A stretch of DNA of 64,000 nt from Pseudomonadota bacterium. GTDB lineage: Bacteria; Pseudomonadota; Alphaproteobacteria; Rhizobiales; Pleomorphomonadaceae. The notes below the pieces were generated by a model. It saw nothing but the letters and a program-made list of their open reading frames with translations, did no database searches and was not told where the DNA came from. Position numbers and translations under genes: made by a program. Shown piece by piece: positions 55,925 through 64,000 of this stretch. Position 1 is the first letter of the stretch. Every line of letters starts with the position of its first letter. The stretch covers positions 118,229 through 182,228 of the forward strand of contig JAEZHI010000032.1 in NCBI GenBank assembly GCA_023436885.1, given 5' to 3'.

Positions 55925-56467
55925 ATGAGCTTCAACCATCGCAAGAGCGTCACCCACCGTCTGGTTCAGGCGGCCCGCGTCCATCGCACACGTGCCGCCG
56001 TCCATCTCGGTCGCATCGGATTGCACCCGGGCCAGGAAGCCGTGCTGAAGGCGCTTGCCGAGCGCGACGGCCAGTCGATGTCGGAACTTGCCGCCGAACT
56101 CGCCGTGCAGCCGCCGACCGTCACCAAGATGATCTCTCGCCTCGGCGCCCAGGGACTTCTGACGCGTCAGACCTCCAGTGCCGATGGTCGCCTAGCGCGC
56201 GTCTTTCTCACCGACGCCGGGCGCGAACGGGCCGGCGCGGTCGACGCAGTCTGGAAACGTGTCGAAAAGGAAGCGCTGGCCGGTCTCGACGAGAAGGACC
56301 GCAAGCGCCTCAAGAAGCTGCTCCGCCAGATCGAAAAGAACCTGATGCCGGCAGGCATTACCGCGAACGGCGACGATGACGACGACGACGTCTCGGAAAC
56401 CGCCGCGCCGAAGCCGGTCGCCGTTCCCGTGCTTCACGACGAGGCCGAGGAAGGCGCTACGGACTAA
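55925..56467 (+). CDS. MarR-family transcriptional regulator
   Basis: A 180-residue winged-helix repressor. LHPGQEAVLKALAERDGQSMSEL, AVQPPTVTKMISRLGAQGLLTR and RLARVFLTDAGRE form the MarR core; the C-terminus is acidic with an unusual aspartate run (NGDDDDDDVSE). GGAGAC just before 55925 is a weak ribosome-binding site. Targets are unknown; the adjacent DMT permease is one candidate. Confidence 0.92.
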   Translation: MSFNHRKSVTHRLVQAARVHRTRAAVHLGRIGLHPGQEAVLKALAERDGQSMSELAAELAVQPPTVTKMISRLGAQGLLTRQTSSADGRLARVFLTDAGRERAGAVDAVWKRVEKEALAGLDEKDRKRLKKLLRQIEKNLMPAGITANGDDDDDDVSETAAPKPVAVPVLHDEAEEGATD

Positions 56468-56657
56468 ATTCTGGATGAATGATGGCCGCGGCATTTTCTC
56501 CCTTGCCGCGGCGGGGATTGCGTCCAGGTCGAGCCTTCGAGAAGCCCCCCCAACAAACCAGGCTTACATCCGCGAGGACAATACCTTAGTATCATTTTGA
56601 ATCGATCCGGAGGCTCCCGCGCCGGAGCCCCGCCGTCACGCGCCAACGAAATCTTCA

Positions 56658-57584
56658 ATGTCCTCTTCCGGGTCAAACCCGCAGCCCACCTCCCCAACTC
56701 GCGCGCCGCTCAAGGCCCTGATCCCGCTGTTCGGCTCGACCATGGTCTTCGCCTGTCTCGATACAACGGCCAAGGCGATGAGTTACCATCTGCCGGTAAT
56801 CGAGATTTCCTGGTTCCGCTACGTCATCAACCTTTTGATGGCGATGGCAGTTCTCAATCCGATATCCTCGCCCGGCGCGTGGCGTTTCCAGTTCCCGGGG
56901 CTGCAGCTCGTCAGGGCATTGCTGCTGACGGTAATGACGCTCGCCAACTTCAGCGCCTTGCACTATCTGCAGGTGGCCGAGACGACATCGATCGGCTTCC
57001 TGTCGCCGATGGTCATCACGCTGCTGTCGGTGATCTTCCTGCATGAGAAGATCGGCATCCGTCGCGTCATCGCCATCGCGGTCGGCTTCTTCGGCGTATT
57101 GCTGATCACCCAACCAGGCTTCGGCACTTTTCACCCGGCCATGCTGCTGGCGCTCATCTCCATGCTCTCCGGCGCGATCTACAATCTCGTCACCCGCCAT
57201 CTCGCGACGCGGGTCAATCCCGGCTCGCTGGTGATCTCGCTCGCCGCCGTGCCGAGCCTTTTACTGATCCCCGCGCTGTTCGTCGTCTGGGAGACCCCGT
57301 CTTCGCCGCTCATCTGGGGCGCGCTGATCTTCATGGGCGCCGCAGGCGGCTTCGGCCACTTCCTGGTTATGACGGCACATCGGTTTGCGACGGCTGCCAC
57401 CCTGGCGCCCTATGGCTATATCCAGCTCATCTGGACGGTGATCTCAGGCTATCTGATCTTTGCTGATGTTCCCTCCGTCTGGACGCTGGTAGGCGCCGGA
57501 GTGGTCATTGCCTCTGGACTCTACCTGCTTCATCGCGAGCGTGTCGTGCATGCCCGCGAAATGGCCGCCGCCGCACGAGCCTGA
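56658..57584 (+). CDS. EamA-family DMT permease (second)
   Basis: A 308-residue protein with about ten helices. It begins SSSGSNPQPTSPTRAPLK then FGSTMVFACLDTTAKAMSYHLP; the second EamA repeat contains LLALISMLSGAIYNLVTRHLA. It lies 190 bp after the MarR gene on the same strand and 102 bp before the LacI gene. Transported compound unknown; S-adenosylmethionine or an amino-acid derivative are options in this family, not decided here. Confidence 0.88.
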   Translation: MSSSGSNPQPTSPTRAPLKALIPLFGSTMVFACLDTTAKAMSYHLPVIEISWFRYVINLLMAMAVLNPISSPGAWRFQFPGLQLVRALLLTVMTLANFSALHYLQVAETTSIGFLSPMVITLLSVIFLHEKIGIRRVIAIAVGFFGVLLITQPGFGTFHPAMLLALISMLSGAIYNLVTRHLATRVNPGSLVISLAAVPSLLLIPALFVVWETPSSPLIWGALIFMGAAGGFGHFLVMTAHRFATAATLAPYGYIQLIWTVISGYLIFADVPSVWTLVGAGVVIASGLYLLHRERVVHAREMAAAARA

Positions 57585-57686
57585 AGCAAGCACCTGAGAC
57601 CGGTTGCGTACGTAGGCAATTCAGTTGACGGAACCCGCCCTTATGCTTCATGTGATCGATTGAGAAGGCAGAAAACAGGACCCTAG

Positions 57687-58721
57687 ATGACCACGAGCAA
57701 ACGGGAAGACCTCCGCCGATTCCGCCGCCGTCGCGTGACGCTGAGCCAGCTCGCCGCGCAGCTTGAGGTGTCGACTGCGACGGTCTCCCTGGCGCTTCGC
57801 GACAACCCGGCGGTGTCGGCCGAGACGCGCAAGCGTGTGCAGGCGCTGGCCGTTGAGATGGGCTACATCTACAATCGGCAGGCTGCATCGCTCCGCACCG
57901 CTCGCACCGACATTGTCGGCGTGGTGGTGCATGACGTGCTCAATCCCTATTTTGCCGAGGTGTTCCGCGCCGTCGAGGCCGAGCTTGAGAAATACGGGCT
58001 CACCATTCTGATCTGCAATCATCGTGACAGCATCGAGCGGCAGCGCAATTTCGTCCAGGTACTGCAGCAGCAAAACGCCGACGGCTTGGTGCTTTGCCCG
58101 TCGGTCGGAACGACGGTTGCTGATATCGAAGCCATCATGCGCACCGGTACGCCGGTAACGCTGGTCTGCCGCGACATAGAAGGCGCCAATGCGCCGAGCG
58201 TCCGTGGCGACGACCGCCACGGCATGTACGAGATCACCCAGCTGCTGATCGGCAAGGGACACAAGGACATCGCTTTTGTCGGCGGCCTGCGCTCCACCTC
58301 ATCCGGGCGCGACCGTTACGCCGGCTTCCGCGAAGCGATGACCGAAGCCGGTCTGACACCCGTACTCGACATTCCCGAACTGATGACGCAGGGCGATGGC
58401 CGCAAGGCAGCCGAAGCCATCGCAGCCCACTCTCCCCGACCGACCGCTGTCGTCTGTTTCAACGACGTTCTGGCTTTTGGCCTGATGAGTAGCTTCACTC
58501 GCCTCGGCATAAGGCCGGGTACCGACATTGCCGTCACCGGTTACGACGATGTCGATGGCTCCGAGACCTGGGCGCCCGCGCTCACGACCGTTGAGAACGG
58601 CTCCGAGGAAATCGGCCAGGAAGCGGCGCGCGCCATTTACGCGCTGATCGTCGGCGAGGAACCGTCGTTCGAGCATAAACTCATAGCTCCCCATCTTGTC
58701 ATTCGGGAATCGAGTGGCTGA
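57687..58721 (+). CDS. LacI-family transcriptional regulator
   Basis: A 344-residue regulator. The N-terminal HTH is VTLSQLAAQLEVSTATVSLALR (about residues 17-39), and the ligand-binding domain resembles periplasmic sugar-binding proteins (TDIVGVVVHDVLNPYFAEV, GHKDIAFVGGL, TAVVCFNDVLAFGLM). It precedes KDPG aldolase by 111 bp on the same strand, so a sugar-acid effector is likely. Specific ligand unknown. Confidence 0.93.
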   Translation: MTTSKREDLRRFRRRRVTLSQLAAQLEVSTATVSLALRDNPAVSAETRKRVQALAVEMGYIYNRQAASLRTARTDIVGVVVHDVLNPYFAEVFRAVEAELEKYGLTILICNHRDSIERQRNFVQVLQQQNADGLVLCPSVGTTVADIEAIMRTGTPVTLVCRDIEGANAPSVRGDDRHGMYEITQLLIGKGHKDIAFVGGLRSTSSGRDRYAGFREAMTEAGLTPVLDIPELMTQGDGRKAAEAIAAHSPRPTAVVCFNDVLAFGLMSSFTRLGIRPGTDIAVTGYDDVDGSETWAPALTTVENGSEEIGQEAARAIYALIVGEEPSFEHKLIAPHLVIRESSG

Positions 58722-58832
58722 TACAGCGGCTTTCTGCCATACCACGGTGGAATGACAGGACATTTGGGGCGCGTTCGCCAGTTATTCTGCCTGTCGATTC
58801 CGGCGAGCCGTCGCCGATGAAAAGGATTACTT

Positions 58833-59465
58833 ATGTTCGACACGACCGCGCTTCTCGCCGTTCTTCGCCGCGCGCCGGTGGTTCCGGTACTGATCATCGA
58901 CCGCCTGGAAGATGCCGTTCCGCTTGGCACAGCCCTCGTGAAGGGTGGTCTGCCCGCGTTGGAAGTCACCCTGCGCACACCGTCGGCCCTTGAAGCGATC
59001 CGCGCCATGAGTGCCATTCCCGGCGGTGTTGTTGGAGCCGGAACCGTGCTTGATCGCGCCCAGGCCAGGGCCGCGGTCGAAGCCGGCGCCAAGTTCCTGG
59101 TCAGCCCGGGCGCCACGCCCGATCTGCTCGACGCGGCGATCGAACTCAATGTGCCGCTGCTGCCCGGTGTCGCCACGGCCTCCGAAGCCATGGTGGCCCG
59201 CGACAAGGGCTATCGCATCGTCAAGTTCTTCCCAGCCGGTCCGGCTGGTGGCCCGAAGTATCTGGCTGCCCTTGCCTCGCCGCTCGGTGAGATGGTTTTC
59301 TGCCCGACCGGCGGCGTCAGCCTCGAAAACGCCCCCGACTATCTGAAGCTCAAGAACGTCGTTTGCGTCGGCGGCTCTTGGGTGGCGCCGGCGGATGCGG
59401 TCAAGGCCGGCGACTGGGCGCGGATCGAGCAGCTTGCACGGGAAGCAGCGACGCTCTCCGTCTGA
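58833..59465 (+). CDS. eda: KDPG/KHG aldolase
   Basis: A 210-residue class I aldolase of the Entner-Doudoroff pathway and/or 4-hydroxy-2-oxoglutarate cleavage. Glu44 (PALEVTLRT) and the Schiff-base Lys131 (YRIVKFFPAG) are present, with the phosphate-binding FCPTGGVSLENA. The start at 58833 lies downstream of AAAAGGATT. Edd and the other pathway enzymes are not in this window. A strong terminator follows. Confidence 0.94.
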   Translation: MFDTTALLAVLRRAPVVPVLIIDRLEDAVPLGTALVKGGLPALEVTLRTPSALEAIRAMSAIPGGVVGAGTVLDRAQARAAVEAGAKFLVSPGATPDLLDAAIELNVPLLPGVATASEAMVARDKGYRIVKFFPAGPAGGPKYLAALASPLGEMVFCPTGGVSLENAPDYLKLKNVVCVGGSWVAPADAVKAGDWARIEQLAREAATLSV

Positions 59466-59483
59466 CAAACTGAAGACAGAACC

Positions 59484-59523
59484 AACGCCGATCGGGTTCG
59501 AAGCGACCCGATCGGCGTTTTTG
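59484..59523 (+). terminator. Terminator after eda
   Basis: A perfect 14-bp stem (AACGCCGATCGGGT at 59484-59497, ACCCGATCGGCGTT at 59506-59519) with an 8-nt loop continues into TTTTG. It can act for both convergent genes. Confidence 0.93.
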
Positions 59524-59531
59524 TTTCCTGT

Positions 59532-61781
59532 TCAGGCCCTGGCTTGCGCAGCTCCCACCGTAACCATGCCGGATGACTCGATCTGTGCCGGCTGCACGGC
59601 GCGAGAAAACAGATAGCCCTGACCAAAATCGACGCCAAAATGCCTGAGCATGTCGCGTTGCGCGGCAGTTTCGACACCTTCGGCAATCACCGGAATGCCG
59701 AGATCGTGGGCGAGCGCGGTTATGCCGCGCACGATGGAGCGGCTTTCGCGTTCCTCCGTCAGAGTAGCGACGAAGGATCGATCGATCTTTAGTAGATCGA
59801 CCGGGAAATCCTTGAGATGGCTGAGCGAGGCATAGCCCGTTCCGAAGTCGTCGAGCGCGATCTTGATGCCCTTGCTGGCCAGCTGCGACAAAGTCGATTG
59901 CACCTCGTCGGCGACTTTGGAAAGCAGCACGTTTTCCGTCACTTCGACCATCAACGTCGAAGCCGGGACGTCAAATTCCTCAAGTGCCGCTGTCAGGCAA
60001 TCGCAGAGGTCACCGCGCCGGAACTGTGGTGTCGCGACATTGATTGCGATGTGGTCGAAAGCGATGCCTCGCGCTCGCCAGTCCGCTGCCTGGCACACTG
60101 CTTCCCGGATGACCAGATCGCCAATGGCCAGACCGAGCTGAGGATCATCGAGTGCGATACCAAAGAACCCCGGGCTGGCGATGAAGCCATCCGGTCTATG
60201 CCAGCGCAGAAGGGCCTCAAAGCCGGCCAAAACACCGGTGCGCAGAGAATATTTGGGCTGGTAGTGAAGCCGCAAATCACCCCGGTCGATCGCTTGGCGA
60301 ATGGCGCGCAGGATCGAATGGCGCAGCTCGATTGCATCACGCATCGCTCGGTCAAACAAGACGAAGCGGTTTCGCCCCTCGCCTTTTGCCTCGTAGAGAG
60401 CGATATCGGCGTCCTTGAACAGCTGGTCGGCCGGCGTGCCGGAAGGAGCGCGGGCAATTCCCACCGAAATCGTCACCGGAATGGATTCTGCGTCATAGGC
60501 GATCGGTTGCTGCAAACCACGCATCATCTGTTCGCCAATGGCAGTCAGCTCGTCCTCGCCGCCGCAATCAGGCATCAGCAAGGCGAACTCATCGCCCCCG
60601 AGCCGCGCAACGATACCAAGCTCTCCAACCGCTTCACGCAGCCGGCGCCCCACCTCCGCCAGGAGGACGTCGCCGGCATGGTGTCCAAGCGTGTCATTGA
60701 CTGATTTGAAGTGATCGACGTCGATCAGATAAAGACCAACCATCCGGGTCGGTGTCCGGAAGGCCAGAGCCCTATCGAGCCGCTCCTGGAACACGGCACG
60801 ATTCAGAAGTCCCGTCACCATGTCATGGGTGGCGATGAAGTTGACTTCCTCCTCGGTAGCGCGCTGCAGTGTCGTGTCCTGAACTGTTCCGATCAGGCGA
60901 ACGACCTTGCCACGCTGAACCTCGGCCTCACAGACACAGCGCGCCCAACGGCGGCGACCGGAATCGGTGACCAAGGGAATTTCCGTCTCGAAGGATTCAC
61001 CGCGCGTCAGGACACGGACGATAAGCCGCTTGACCTCACCGGCGGCCTCCTCCTGGCAGTAAGCCAGAAGCGTCATCAGGTCGGGCGGGGTGACCTCCTC
61101 GTTGAGTTCCAACAAGCGATAGATTTCCGCCGACCAGATCATCCTATCTGCGGCGACGTCATACTCCCATCCACCGATGCGAGCGAGGCGCGCCGTCTGT
61201 TCGAGAAGGCGCCGTTGCTTGCCGATCTCCCATTTCTGAGCGGCAATCTCGGCATCCTTCTTGGCACGTGTCACCTGATCGAGTTCGCGCTCCATCCGGA
61301 TACGGCGAAGATGCAGGCGATCTATGATGGCATGCGTCAAGCGCTGGAGATTTTCGATGTCGACAGCGGGCACGCTACGACGCTCGGAGAACATTAGAAC
61401 AACCGCGCCGATGCAGAGGCCTTTCTTGACCTCGATCGGGACACCGACGGCAGTCCGGAATCCCCCTTCTCCCTTTACGAGAGGATGATCCTGAAAAAGC
61501 GGATCACAGATGAGGTCCTCGAAGACAACGACCGTGCCAGTTTGCACGGCTTGTTCGCTGACCGAGGCTGAGCGGGGTAACGCGGAGACGTGCCTGCCTG
61601 CGGAGGCTTTGCACCAGCAACGATCCGCATCCTGGAAGGTAATGACCGCGACGTCAGCCGAAAGCAAACTGCGCGCAAGATCACAAAGGCCATCGAATTC
61701 GGGTTCGGGTGGCGTATCCAGAATACGGTAGCGATAGAGCTCTCGCAGCCGCTTCTTCTCGATTGCGCCCGATCTGGTCAT
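59532..61781 (-). CDS. GAF-PAS-GGDEF-EAL cyclic-di-GMP protein
   Basis: A 749-residue signalling protein from the ATG at 61781; a longer frame from 62000 adds 73 residues of no known type. It has a GAF domain at about 25-165 (VSEQAVQTGTVVVFEDLICD), a coiled linker, a PAS domain at about 190-310, then GGDEF at about 320-475 with RLGGDEFALL intact at about 394-398. No RxxD inhibitory site is seen before GGDEF. EAL at about 490-735 keeps EALLRW, DDFGTGYASL, KIDRSF and EGVET. Both activities look intact, so it may be bifunctional. Confidence 0.93.
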   Translation of the reverse strand: MTRSGAIEKKRLRELYRYRILDTPPEPEFDGLCDLARSLLSADVAVITFQDADRCWCKASAGRHVSALPRSASVSEQAVQTGTVVVFEDLICDPLFQDHPLVKGEGGFRTAVGVPIEVKKGLCIGAVVLMFSERRSVPAVDIENLQRLTHAIIDRLHLRRIRMERELDQVTRAKKDAEIAAQKWEIGKQRRLLEQTARLARIGGWEYDVAADRMIWSAEIYRLLELNEEVTPPDLMTLLAYCQEEAAGEVKRLIVRVLTRGESFETEIPLVTDSGRRRWARCVCEAEVQRGKVVRLIGTVQDTTLQRATEEEVNFIATHDMVTGLLNRAVFQERLDRALAFRTPTRMVGLYLIDVDHFKSVNDTLGHHAGDVLLAEVGRRLREAVGELGIVARLGGDEFALLMPDCGGEDELTAIGEQMMRGLQQPIAYDAESIPVTISVGIARAPSGTPADQLFKDADIALYEAKGEGRNRFVLFDRAMRDAIELRHSILRAIRQAIDRGDLRLHYQPKYSLRTGVLAGFEALLRWHRPDGFIASPGFFGIALDDPQLGLAIGDLVIREAVCQAADWRARGIAFDHIAINVATPQFRRGDLCDCLTAALEEFDVPASTLMVEVTENVLLSKVADEVQSTLSQLASKGIKIALDDFGTGYASLSHLKDFPVDLLKIDRSFVATLTEERESRSIVRGITALAHDLGIPVIAEGVETAAQRDMLRHFGVDFGQGYLFSRAVQPAQIESSGMVTVGAAQARA

Positions 61782-61959
61782 CGCTGAACAACTCCCCGGC
61801 TCGACACGATTGCCGCAGCCGCCCCCGCGGGCGGGAAGTTTGGAAGATGATCGTTTCCAAAGCCTGAATAGCCATCGACAAAAAGCGAATCGCCCACATA
61901 AAACGACGGTCGCCAGTTTCCCGACGACCGTCAAATTCACGATGCTAAGGGACTTAGTC

Positions 61960-62541
61960 TCAGAGAGCAGAGCCCGGCAGCGACAGACGCCCGACACCAC
62001 GAGCGACAGCCACGGCCAAAACGATCTTCAGCGCATCGCCAAGAAGGAACGGAAGGAAGCCGAAGGTAACGGCCTTCTCGGCCCCAATCAGGTAGGCGAG
62101 GAAGGCAACGCCCAAGGCCATCAGCACGAACTCACCGGCAAAAGCGGCGGCGACAGTGCCCCAGAGACGACCGGCGGTACGCTCGGCGATCAGACCAGCC
62201 ACGAAGGCAGCCCCGATGAAGCCAACGAGATAACCCACGGTCGCCGGCTTGGCGAACAGGATGGCCATGTTGGCGGCGCCGGACAATACCGGGAGCCCCA
62301 TCGCAGCCTCGCCAAGATAGACGAGAACGGCAGCAGCGCCGAGACGAGCGCCGAACAGCAGGCCAACCAGCAGCACGGCGAACGTCTGCATCGTCATCGG
62401 CACCGGGATGAACGGCACCTCGATCTGCGTCGCAGCAGCGATCAGAAGCGAGCCAAACACAACGGCGGCCACCTTGACGGCGCGGTTCGAGTTGGCAAGC
62501 GAACGGGTGAAGGCGGTGGACGGCTGGTTCAGAGTGGTCAA
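61960..62541 (-). CDS. bioY: Biotin transporter S component BioY
   Basis: A 193-residue membrane protein that captures biotin, alone or with a shared ECF energising module. The start is TTG at 62541 with AAAGGA 8 nt ahead; the longer frame from 62637 lacks sense. MTMQTFAVLLVGLLFGARLGA and PVLSGAANMAILFAKPATVGYLVGF are BioY signatures. bioMN genes are not here. It is the only gene in its unit and lies upstream of the GGDEF-EAL gene on the same strand, with 178 bp between. Confidence 0.92.
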   Translation of the reverse strand: MTTLNQPSTAFTRSLANSNRAVKVAAVVFGSLLIAAATQIEVPFIPVPMTMQTFAVLLVGLLFGARLGAAAVLVYLGEAAMGLPVLSGAANMAILFAKPATVGYLVGFIGAAFVAGLIAERTAGRLWGTVAAAFAGEFVLMALGVAFLAYLIGAEKAVTFGFLPFLLGDALKIVLAVAVARGVGRLSLPGSAL

Positions 62542-63164
62542 GTCTCGGTCCTTTCCGGCGTGGCAGCGCGCAATAGCTACGCACGACGATGCGGGCAGCT
62601 TCGCGCAGCAGCTTCCTGCGGACAAAAACACCTGCATGAGCTTACGTCAAGATGAACGCGTGGCAATTGATACGAGCTATTACGTAGACGCAGATCAGTG
62701 TCCACCGTAGCCTTTGCTCAAACTCGTACTCTGCCGTCCCTGCGTCGCATTGCCCGCCGTGAATGCCTTACCCGGTCTCCATTTGCTCCTGGCCCTCTCG
62801 CCGCGACATCGGGGCGTCAACGGCCTACGCCAAGCCTTTCTTGTCATGGGCTACCTGACAGTGGTCATCAGACGATCGGCATCGCTTCACAGCTCCTTCC
62901 GACACCGCCCTTTATCGTGGCGGCAGCCGATTGCTTTGCGTCCCTCGCCCGCTTCGGCGCGCGGCTCTTCGCTCATTGTTAACAAGGGCGCTCCAGGCAG
63001 GACTGGCACGAACCTGACGTCATTCCTCGGTCCGGCAAGCCGCTCTCGACAACAAGGCCTCGGATACTATGGTCTTTTGCTATCGTGAACCGCTGCTGGT
63101 CATTCTAGTCTTCGCACCGGAGGTGCCCTTAGGCTTGGCCACGACTGAAGTGAAAGGCCCTTGG
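62542..63164. other. Intergenic region between bioY and the broken GNAT gene
   Basis: About 620 bp without a supported gene. Two overlapping plus-strand frames (62698-62982 and 62714-63088) have no ribosome-binding site or recognisable motif. The region is slightly less GC-rich than its neighbours and may be a remnant. No BioR or other known operator was identified. Confidence 0.4.
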
Positions 63165-63674
63165 ATGCCCACTGATATTTCGGCCAACGACCGCGTTCGC
63201 TTGCGTCTCATCGATATCGCCGACGTCCCTTACCTCGTCGAAGGATTGAACGACTGGAGCATTGTACAATGGCTGCCGACAGTGCCGTTCCCTTACCGAG
63301 AAGAGGATGCGCAGACATTCATTGTTGAGTCGCTGAGAACGTCCCCTCCTTCTGCCTATGTTGTCGCCGACAGTACGGCGGGGTAGTTCCTCGGCGTCAT
63401 AGGCCTCAGCAGGAACGGAGATATGGCCGAGCTTGGTTACTGGCTGTTAGCGCGGCATCACGGCATGGATTTTATGAGATCGGCCATCGAGCAGCTGCTT
63501 GCTCGCCAAGACAATACGCTCGTTTCCGTCTTTGCTACCGTCGACCCGAAGAACGGCCCGTCAATGAAGCTACTTGAGAGAACCGGCTTTCGCCTGGCAG
63601 GTAATCACTTACGAGAAACGCCCAATCGCCAGGGCAGCTTGGTTGTTCTTCGTTATGAGCGTCGGTTAGGCTAG
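63165..63674 (+). pseudogene. GNAT acetyltransferase interrupted by an in-frame TAG
   Basis: Starting at the ATG at 63165 (AAAGG 9 nt ahead), the frame encodes DRVRLRLIDIADVPYLVEGLNDWSI-type RimJ/RimL acetyltransferase sequence up to codon 73, then a TAG at 63384-63386. The same frame continues FLGVIGLSRNGDMAELGYWLL, DFMRSAIEQLLARQ and DPKNGPSMKLLERTGFRLAG, which are the acetyl-CoA-binding end, stopping at 63674. Without the TAG it would be a normal 169-residue GNAT. It is therefore broken, or the TAG is a sequencing error. Confidence 0.85.
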
Positions 63675-63890
63675 CTGCTCGGCGAACGCCGTTTGGCAAC
63701 TGCGTTTGGCGTCGCCCTTCAAGCTTAGTTTTCTTGCTTTTATTATGGGTGTTTAGACAGCACAAAGCCCTCCGGAGATATCTCACGGAGGGCTTTTTGT
63801 TAGGTCTGTTCGTTTGGTTGTTTTGTATTTTGTTGTGAAGAGGTTTTGTTCGTGTGGTTTGGTTTGTATCTATTGTCTTGTCCTTTGCAG
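63675..63890. other. Spacer between broken GNAT and 5S rRNA
   Basis: Strongly T/G-biased on the plus strand between about 63800 and 63880 (TTTG and GTTT runs), unlike the rest of the window. It contains the hairpin at 63764-63798 and otherwise no gene. It is the downstream end of the rRNA operon. Confidence 0.45.
63764..63798. terminator. Hairpin terminator between GNAT pseudogene and 5S rRNA
   Basis: AAAGCCCTCCG (63764-63774) and CGGAGGGCTTT (63786-63796) pair perfectly; the loop GAGATATCTC extends the stem. The plus-strand side ends in TTTTT. On the minus strand it could end the rRNA operon. Confidence 0.75.
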
Positions 63891-64000
63891 GCCTGGCAGC
63901 GACCTACTCTCCCGCGTCTTAAGACGGAGTACCATTGGCGCTGGGGAGTTTCACGGCCGAGTTCGGGATGGGATCGGGTGCATTTCTCCCCGCCATGACC
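63891..64000 (-). rRNA. rrf: 5S rRNA, 5' end beyond the window
   Basis: Read on the minus strand the last 110 bases are a typical alphaproteobacterial 5S rRNA: GGTCATGGCGGGGAG, CCCGATCCCATCCCGAAC with the conserved CCGAAC loop, and the 3' end GAGTAGGTCGCTGCCAGGC at 63891. About 10 bases of the 5' end are missing at the window edge. The 23S and 16S genes of the operon should lie to the right. Confidence 0.95.

Overview
The window is a GC-rich, gene-dense stretch of an alphaproteobacterial chromosome, almost certainly from the order Hyphomicrobiales (Rhizobiales). Support for this comes from the tolQRAB-pal-cpoB-tilS-ftsH string, a TrcR (DUF1013) cell-cycle regulator, the DUF1192/DUF1465 gene pair, homospermidine synthase, an alphaproteobacterial ornithine decarboxylase and CtrA-like TTAA-N7-TTAA boxes. 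A genus cannot be fixed from sequence alone; the Pleomorphomonadaceae and relatives would fit. It reads as core genome: I see no insertion sequence, prophage, CRISPR array or tRNA.

Layout. 1-4.1 kb: periplasmic wall enzymes (an L,D-transpeptidase, a DUF882/M15-like protein, a DUF2927 protein). 4.4-15.8 kb: one long plus-strand block running ruvB, a cysteine hydrolase, ybgC, tolQRAB, pal, cpoB, tilS and ftsH, which joins envelope constriction to recombination and proteolysis. 15.9-20.4 kb: a TPR lipoprotein, rpsU, a class II amidotransferase, purEK and a DUF465 gene. 20.8-27.9 kb: a TSUP permease, an OpgC-like protein, a second DUF465 gene, a secreted trypsin-like protease, trcR, a quinone oxidoreductase, DUF1192, a probable alpha-r8 (MmgR-type) sRNA and DUF1465. 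28-35 kb: rpmE, rpoH, an RluD-type pseudouridine synthase, a guanidinium exporter behind a probable guanidine-II riboswitch, a large membrane protein of unknown function and purA. 35-41 kb: a DMT permease, an outer-membrane barrel, nfeD/qmcA-type genes, a GNAT and ornithine decarboxylase with a structured leader. 41.7-45.2 kb: a LysR regulator, DUF1007 and a NicO nickel/cobalt exporter, then a PuuD-like hydrolase. 45.5-48.9 kb: a TakP-type TRAP transporter whose receptor gene faces its permease genes. 49-55.8 kb: hemH, homospermidine synthase, a small HAHLN membrane protein, epmB, a WD40-like propeller protein and a His-rich CobW GTPase. 55.9-62.6 kb: a MarR regulator, a DMT permease, LacI plus KDPG aldolase, a GGDEF-EAL protein and bioY. 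63.1 kb to the end: a GNAT gene broken by a stop codon, then a 5S rRNA on the minus strand, the end of an rRNA operon entering from the right.

The genes form several functional threads. Cell-envelope division (tol-pal, L,D-transpeptidase) carries CtrA-like boxes, and trcR and DUF1465 suggest the same cell-cycle programme. Polyamine metabolism is represented by ornithine decarboxylase and homospermidine synthase. Metal handling is represented by DUF1007-NicO and CobW. RNA-level control is unusually visible: three candidate regulatory RNAs (guanidine-II riboswitch, alpha-r8 sRNA, speF-type leader) lie within 15 kb. I found no convincing wholly new system; the most rewarding signals are these RNAs, the CtrA-like boxes and a 15-bp dyad upstream of trcR.
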